Source: Capitella teleta (lineage: Eukaryota > Annelida > Polychaeta > Capitellidae). From it: 64,000 nucleotides of DNA. The DNA is taken from assembly GCA_000328365.1 (NCBI GenBank), contig KB308943.1, forward strand, positions 3,083 to 67,082. Reading direction: 5' to 3'. Below, in pieces: positions 41,701 through 50,700 of the stretch. Each line of letters starts with the position of its first letter. The first letter of the stretch is position 1. Made by a program: the position numbers and the translations under genes. Below the pieces are notes generated by a model, which worked only from the letters and a program-made list of their open reading frames with translations, was not told the DNA's origin and searched no databases.

Positions 41701-44700
41701 GAGCCAGAATCTCCATTGAAGCTCAATGTTAAGAACATCACACGCAACAACTTGGATCTGTCTTGGTCTGCACCTAAGAATGATGGTGGATCAGCTATCA
41801 GTGGCTACATTGTCGAGCGACGCACGACCTACAGTCCAAGATGGTCTAAGGTGAACAGAACACCAATTAAAGAAACCGAACTACACCTGGAAGATCTGAT
41901 GGAAGGCGAAGAATTTGAGTTCCGCGTTTTAGCCGTCAATGAGGCTGGCTATGGACGACCATCTGATCCTACGCAACCAATCCGTCTGAAGGATCCGTTT
42001 GACAAACCATCCGCTCCTGGACAACCAGAAATCCTTGACATAACAGGCACTTCAGCAAGAATCCGCTGGTCAAGACCCACTCAGGATGGAGGCACCTCTA
42101 TCACCAACTACCGCATTGAAATGAGGTCTACAGGAACTTACAGATGGGATCTCTGCAATCCAACACAGAAGTGTGCTGGAACAGAGTTCCTGGTTAATGG
42201 ACTCATCGAAGAAACTGACTATGAATTCAGAGTATCAGCTGAGAACAAAGCTGGCGTGAGTGCTCCATCTACAGCTTCTAGAATGGCTAAATATGTTGAG
42301 CCCATTGAGTACATCAAACCACTGGCTGACATCAAGGTTGGGGCTCTAGGAGAGAGTACAACCTTCCAGTGCGAAGTCAGCAAGGCTGATGCTCGCGCTC
42401 AATGGCTGAAGGACGGAAATGAGGTCTTCAGCGACAAGAAATACGACATCTTCACCAAGAAACACCTGTATGGTCTGACCGTCCGTGACATCGAGGCTAA
42501 AGATTCAGGAGACTATGCAGTTGTGGTTAAGGGTCATCGCTCATCTGCCCGTTTGTCAGTTGAAGCCAAACCAGAATTCATCATCTCTGACCTTTATGCC
42601 AAGCCAATCGTTCTTCATGTTGGAGAAGCTACAGTTATTGAGGTTCCCTTCCGAGGAAGCCCACAACCAAGACCCACATGGAGATTCGAAGGCATGCACA
42701 TTACAGAGAACAGGAAGAAATACTCTGAAACTATCTACAACATGACCTCACTCACACTGAGCCGTGTTGCTCTGGAAGATGCTGGTACCTACACCTTGCT
42801 TCTCGAGAACAACTTTGGCTCTTCACAGATGTCAGTCAGAGTTATTGTATTAGGTAATTATTAATCATTGAATATTTTATGAATACTTATCCTTGTAATC
42901 GCAGACAAACCAGGCGCCCCTCGCGATTTGAAGGGCAACACCTCAGGAGAAGACAGTGTCGTACTCAGCTGGAAGCCACCTCGTGAAGATGGTGGAAGCC
43001 CAATTACCAGTTATGTCATCGAAAAACGAGAGGCATTGCGTATGAGCTGGAAGCATGCTGGAGAAACTGAGTCTACCTCATTCACCATCCCACGTCTGGT
43101 TGAGAAAGTCAGCTATGTGTTCCGAGTGACCGCTAGAACGAAAGTTGGTGCAAGTGAACCAACCGAGCTCACTCGCTCAATCGCAGCTAAAAGCTTGCAC
43201 AGTAAGATTGATTTTATATTTCACTAATTGATATCTATATGCAAATATAATTCACAGCTGTACCAAGTTCGCCAGGATCCGTCAGCATCAGCGACATTCT
43301 AAGCACATCATGTGTGGTGTCGTGGCAGTCATCTGCCTCTGACGGAGGCACTCCAATCCTTGGATACTTTGTGGAGAGACGCAATACCTCTAGCTCCAGA
43401 TGGTACAGAGTCACACCTAATCTGCTCACTGGTACCTCTTACCACTCCACCGACTTGGTTGATGGAAACAAGTACGAATTCCGTGTTGTTTCTGAGAACA
43501 AGGTCGGCCAGAGCCAACCTAGCATGCCATCTACTCAAGTGTTGGCTAAAGATCCATGGGATAAGCCATCAAGACCATCTGAACTCGAGATTACTGAAAT
43601 CAGCAGAAGATCATGCAGGTTGTCATGGAGACCACCCACTGATGATGGAGGAGACTCCATTGTCGGTTATGTCATCGAGTACAAGATTGCTGGCACGTTC
43701 AAGTGGATCAGAGCAAATGATCTAGAGAAGGTCATTGATTCAAGCTACAAGGTCAGCGGTTTACAAGAGGACTTTGAGTACGAATTCCGGGTAGCTGCTG
43801 AGAACAGAGGTGGCATTGGAGCATTCACCAGCACCACCATGCCTGTCAGAGCTAAGGAGTCAGTTGGTAAGTCATCACATACAATAATCATATCATCAAA
43901 ATGAACACAATGTTCACAGCTACTGGGAATGCCCCTATTATGCTGTCTCCTCTGTATGACATGACGGCTACCACTGGTAAATCTGTGCGACTGGAATGTG
44001 ATGTCACACTTGGAAATCCACCTGGACAAATCAGATGGTAAGTTTTGCTGAAAGCCATTAGTGTAAAATAATATCTTTTCTTCCACAACTAGGATGAAGG
44101 GAGCTAAAGAACTCTTCTCAGGAAGAAAGCACAAATTGGAATACTATGAACAAGACCAGGTTGCGGTGCTTCTCATCAATGATGTTGATCACAGTGATAG
44201 CGGTCGCTACAAGTGCGAGGTATCCAATTCCCACGGCAGAATCGACACACAGTGTAGAGTCACTGTTTATGGTTAGTATTCTATGGCAAAACATTCAATT
44301 CTTCAACATTCTGATGTTATAGTTCCACCCGAAATTGACACCGACACCAGTTACGCATCGAGCCAGGCCATCAAAGCAGGGTCATCTCTGACACTACCAA
44401 TCAACTTCATGAGCAACCCAACTCCTCGTGTCACATGGCTGCGCAATGGCGTTCCTCTGTCCACCCTTCCAGGCCATGTCCTGATCGATAGCGGAGAAAC
44501 ATTCTCCACGCTTACACTTCTTGGTATTGAGAAGGAAGAAGGAGGAAAATATGAGGCAGTCGTGGAGAACGTGGCTGGCACCGCTCGTCATGAGTTCCGA
44601 GTGACTGTTAAATCCACACCGAGTGCCCCAACTAGCCTGAGAGTGACCAGCATCCTCAGAGATGCTGTCACACTTGCTTGGGAAGCTCCTGAATCTGATG

Positions 44701-47700
44701 GAGGAGAGTCCATCTCTGGATACGTCATTGAGCGCAAGGATGCTGTGCGTGGTGGATGGACCTCTGTTGGTACATGCAATGCATACACACACAGCTTCAA
44801 GGTGGGGTTTCAGTGTGAATTTATAATGGAAGGTTTAATTCTGTTCTTTCAGGTCGGTAAGCTACTCGAAGGAAAGGATTACTACCTTCGTGTTATGGCT
44901 GAAAACAGTGTGGGAGTTGGAACTCCTGTCGAGACCCAGAACTCAATTGAAGTCAAGAGTCCCTATGGTGGGTTGAGACCTGGATTATTTACTTAATATG
45001 TAAATCACTACATCGTTTATATTACTATATATATATAGTATGCTTTTCAATTATGGTAGATTTTGTTTCATAATGCATTAAATTTGTCCACAGAAACCCC
45101 AGACGCTCCGAGAAATGTGGACGTGACTGAGATCACCCACTCTCACCTGACCATTGAATGGGATGCTCCATTCAATGACGGCGGTGCCCCAATCAAGGGT
45201 TACCTCGTGCAGCGTCGCCAAGGCGTTAGCAGTCGCTTCATCCCAGTCAGCAAGGGATTGGTGCATGACACCTACTTCAGAGATCACAACATCTACGCTG
45301 GAATGGACTATGAGTATAGAGTTGCTGCAGAGAATGAATCTGGAGAAGGAGCCTATAGCAAACCGACCCCGGTTGTCACCGCCAAGGATCCATTTGGTAA
45401 GAAGAATATAAATAGGGATCCCTCAAATATACTGTACCTCATTATGCAGATAAACCCGGCATTCCTGGCCGTCCAGAAGCAATCAGCGTGACCAAGAACT
45501 CAGTCAGCTTATCGTGGTCCCCACCTAGAGATGATGGAGGAAGTCCGATTACCAACTATTACGTTGAATGCAAATCCAGCGCATCTTATGCCTGGGTTGG
45601 ATGCAACATTGGAGTAAAGGTCCCAGAGTCAAGATTCACAGTGACTAACCTCCTCGAAGGAACCACGTACGAGTTCCGCGTGACTGCCGAGTCAGTCGCT
45701 GGCAAGAGTGACCCATCAATGAGCAGCGAAAGAGTTGTTCCCAGGGAACTCATCGGTGAGTGTCTTCTGGAAATGGGTATTTTAAATTTATTTACTGTGT
45801 TGCTTTCAGCTGGCAAAGGACCACTGGTCATGGAACACATGCACGACGTCTATGCTCGTCCCGGAGAAGCTGCTAAATTTGAATGCCGAATCACAGGAGA
45901 GCCAGAACCAGAGATTACATGGTAGAATTGCTTGAAACGTCTTCCAACATCTGACACTGATTCAACTTTTCAACTAATTACAGGTCTAAGGACTACCAGA
46001 AACTGACCCAAGGACAAAAATTCAGGATGACGTATCGCGATGCTGTTGCTTCGCTGATTATCCATGATGTTTGCGAAGCAGACACTGGACACTTCAACGT
46101 AGAAGCCTCCAACCAGTACGGCTATGCAACATCAACTGCTGCACTGAAAGTCAAATGTAGGTTAAATTGTAGTCCGCTAACATAATAGTTCACCATTATA
46201 AACTCTTGCAGTGCCACCAAGCCTTGATGTCGATGAGCGATACCTGGAGCAACAGGCGCACCTTGGAGGCATGGTGAAGATCAATGTCAATGTAACAGGC
46301 GACCCCATCCCCATGGTTACATGGTACAAGGATGGCGTTCCTCTGAAGGATGGCCGACACATTGCAATTGACAACATGGATTTCATGAGCATGATGAGCA
46401 TCCGAGGAGCAACGAAGGATGATTCTGGAGAATACGAAGTTGTGGCGAAGAACGAATGGGGCATATCTAGCCTGAGCTTCTCTGTCAATGTGATGGGTTA
46501 GTGTCATTTTACTCATATCTTATCATCCGATATAGAACTATAACCTGAGCTTCCTAAAAGTTGTCAGTTATTTTGAATAATTAGTCAGTTGTCCTATACA
46601 ATCATTTATCATTGTGGCATGAATTTATTTTCTAAACCAACTCCAATTTCAGATGTGCCTGGGGCTCCAAATAACCTGCACACCACCCCGCTCTCCTCAA
46701 ATAGCATTAAGCTGATGTGGAGCAAACCTAGAACGGATGGCGGATCCAGGATCACTAAATACAGAATTGAACGCCGTGAGGCTAATTTGTCTTTCTGGAC
46801 AAAGACCACTTCAGTGAATGGCAACAGCACCACCTGTGATGTATCAGGACTTGCGCCCAACACAGACTACTACTTCAGAGTGTTTGCTGAGAACGAGATG
46901 GGAGTAAGTGAGCCCTGTCAGACCAACCTGCCAGTCAAAACCAAAGAGGAAGAAAGAATCCTACCCACCACTATCCCCACCGTCGGAGCTGTGACCCATA
47001 AGGATGTTCGCAGAGACAGTGTCCTACTTGAATGGGAAGCACCTCATCCACATCACGAAACCGATGTGGATGGATATGTCATTGAATCCTTTGAAGATAG
47101 CCGCTGGAGCTCTGTGGCCCGTGTACCTCCTGCTGTGACAAGATACAAAGTACCGTATCAGAAAGAAGGTCGCAGAAAGTTCAGAATTTCCATGGACACG
47201 TCAATTGGCAGAGGTCCACCTGTGGAATACGAGCCACCTGCATTTGCAGCCATTCCCAGAGGTTTGAGAATCTGTATACTGAATGATAAATCTAAATAAT
47301 TGTTTGTTTGCAAACCTGACAGAGGTTCCTGGGAGACCAGTTGGACCTATGATCATCACCAAACAGAGCGCTACCTCTCTGCAAATAGAGTGGCGTCCTC
47401 CCATGGATGATGGTGGTTCATCAGTTATTGGTTACGTCATTGAGATGTGCCAGAAGGGAGGATCTTGGAGAAAGGTTGGATATACAGCCAGCAGGGAGAC
47501 TCAATTCACCATCGCTGGACTGGCTGAGGGACAAGACTACTTCTTCAAAGTAGCCGCTGAATCCGAAGTCGGTCTCAGTCTGCCTTTGCAATCAGACGTT
47601 GTTGTGCCAACTAGACCTCTTGGTGAGAGTGTTGCTGATTCAAAATGTTTAGTCATTGATTGTGTATGTTGTAATAGGTACCCCTGGACCACCTACTTGT

Positions 47701-50700
47701 ATTGGTGTTAAAAAGGTTCGGCGTGATTCCGTTGAGATTGAATGGGAACCTCCTTCAATTGATGGCGGATCTGATGTCACTAGCTACATCATTGAGAAGC
47801 GCGAAAACCGAGAAAAGGCTCACTGGAACTTTGTCCACAAAGTGCCAGCGTCCACTACCGAATATGAGATTCCAGGCCTGACCACTGGCAAGGAGTACAC
47901 TTTCAGAGTGAAGCCTGTCAGTAAGATCGGTGTTGGTGATCCAATTCAGCCTGTAGCACCTATTGTGGTCACGAGTGAACACAGTGAGTTCTTTTTTATC
48001 GGATGTAACACTGTCTATGTCTGCTCTTTCTATCAGAACCACCTGCTGCACCCAGAGGACCTATCATGATCTCAAATGTGACCACTGATTCTGTGGACAT
48101 TCATTGGCAGTCTCCAGAATTCACAGGAGGTCTGCCTCTAACCAACTACTTTGTTGACATGCGAGAGACCACAAGGACTGGCTGGAGAAGAGTCGGCACT
48201 CTAGACCCCACCACCAAATCATGGACACTTCAGAACCTGAGAGAAGGCAAAGAATATGTTGTTAGAGTGACTGCCAAGAACCGTGAAGGTGAAAGTTTGC
48301 CACTGATCTCTGACTTCATCTCTGTACAAGAAACAAGAAGTGAGTAGGCTCATATGGAAGTTATGTTTCTACAGTTTCACTTTTCAGATCCTCCAGCTGC
48401 TCCTAACATGCTCAAAATCATGCACATGGACAGAGATAGCGTGTCTCTTGAGTGGTTTGCACCATTCAGCGATGGAGGCTGCAATATTGCAGAATACGTT
48501 ATCCTTAAGAAACAAATGCCAAGAAATGCCTGGGAGGAGGTCGGCCGTGTGAAGTCATCAAAGACCACTTATACCGTGACTGGACTTCGTGAAGCAAAGC
48601 CTCACTTCTTTGCTGTGTATGCAGTGAACAAGATGGGAAGAGGAGACCAGATTGAAACCGCAAAGGCCATCATGCCAAAGAGACGATATTGTAAGTTATC
48701 CTGAGTTATGCTACGAATGAGATTACACATTCCATTCTCTCTCCAGCTCTCAGTGTCCATAAACCTGTGACACCAGCCGGACCCCTTGACATAAACGCCT
48801 ATTCCACCGATTCTGTGACATTGTCATGGCAGCCACATTCCAAAGTTGAGCATATCTCCAGTTATCGTGTTGAGAAGCGTGAATCCCAGCACAAAGCCTG
48901 GGAAACTGTGGGTCTTGCTGATGCCCGTGACAGCCAATACACCGTCAGGAGCCTGAAACCAGGAACTGATTACTTCTTCCGCGTTGTGGCAGAGAACTTG
49001 TCAGGCGCTGCATCTACACCTCTGGTGATGGATCGTGCTTTTGTTCCTAAGGCTGCAATTGGTTTGTCCAGCCTTGTTGTTTTAAATCAATTGTTTATGA
49101 TGATTTATTTACAGAAGCCCCATCTGTGCCCAAGGGTCCTCTTGAAGTGAGCGAAATCACTCGTTCCTCGGTCACCCTGAGTTGGCATCCACCTAAACAC
49201 GATGGCGGAGCTGCTCTTAGCTCTTATCTTATTGAGAAGCAACAGACAGGATACAGAGAATGGCAGCGTGTTGCTAGAGTCAAATCCATTATGAGCAGTT
49301 ACCTAGTAACTGGCCTCTTGGAGAACACCCAATACAACTTCAGAATTTCTGCCGAGAACATTGAGGGCCTTAGCTCTCCTCTGATTACTGACATTCCAAT
49401 TACGACAAAGAGACCATATGGTAGGTTATTTTATCACGCTTCTCCCTAGATTGAACATTTTGAAATTTTACAGTAAAACCTGAGCCACCAAGTGGCCAGA
49501 TTAAGGTCCGCAAACTTTCAAGCGACTCTGTGATGGTTGAGTGGAACTCACCAGGCGATGCAAGTTCCGTGTCACACTTTGAAGTTCAGTACAGAGACAT
49601 GGACAGCCTGACGTGGCAGACTGCTGCTCGGGTGAAGTCCAGAGCTCGTAGCTGCACTGTAAACAATCTCAGAGAAAATCGACAATACTTCTTCCGTGTG
49701 ATTGCCATCAACCAGGCAGGATCAAGCGATCCGCTCGAGGGAGGTCTCTCTGTTAGATCTTCTTCCTATACGCGGGATGCACGTAAGCTTACTGCCTTTG
49801 AATGTGAATGCAAGTCTCATGCTTGACATCTCCAGAGCCTCCACATACCCCAGGTGGACCACTTGTGGTCACAGATGTACAGAGGAATGCACTGACCATT
49901 GCCTGGCAGCCTCCACCACATGATGGAGGAGCACCAGTCACTGATTACATCATCGAAATGCGCGACACTACAGTCTCCACTGGATGGTCACGCGTAGAAC
50001 GCGTTCGTGCTCACATTCACTCGTTCACAATCACGCATCTGTACGAAGGACGCCATTACTACTTTAGGGTGATTGCAGAGAACTCATCAGGTCGCAGCCA
50101 TCCTTTGGAAACCAGAAGATCTGTGACGACCAAGTCTCCTTTCAGTGAGTCACAAGATATTTTAATCATTCTATTGAATAACATAAAATTATACCATACA
50201 GACACGCCAGGTGCCCCAACTAGCCTGCGTATCATTGGAATTTCCGATGACAGCATCAGCATTGAATGGGGAGCACCTAGGAATGACGGTGGATCCCCCA
50301 TCACGGGGTACGTCATTGAGAAATGTAACACCCATAGCAGTGTGTGGTCTCACGTGGCCACTGTTGGAGCTACCACCACCTCATACTTGGCTTCCAAACT
50401 CTTGAGCAATGAATCATACTTCTTGAGAGTCGCCGCAGAGAACGAAGAAGGCCGCGGCAACAACCTTGAGCTGACCGAGCCGGTCAAGCCCAAGAAACCG
50501 AAGGGTAAGCAGAGGTGACTTTATTGAAACCAGTCATCAAATTATCCTATATCTCAGGTCTTCCTGGTGCCCCGGTGAACCTCAGCATTGACTTTATGGG
50601 CCGTGAATCTGTGACATTGAATTGGAGAAAGCCGAGAGAAACTGGCGGAGTTCCCTTGTCTGGGTACATTGTAGAACAGCAAGAAGGAACCTCAACCAGA

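Noticed and set aside
44283-44996. Unspliced reading through 44802-44852 as one long exon
   Set aside because: Open in frame, but the 17 inserted residues disrupt the Fn3 strand where all sister domains are continuous.
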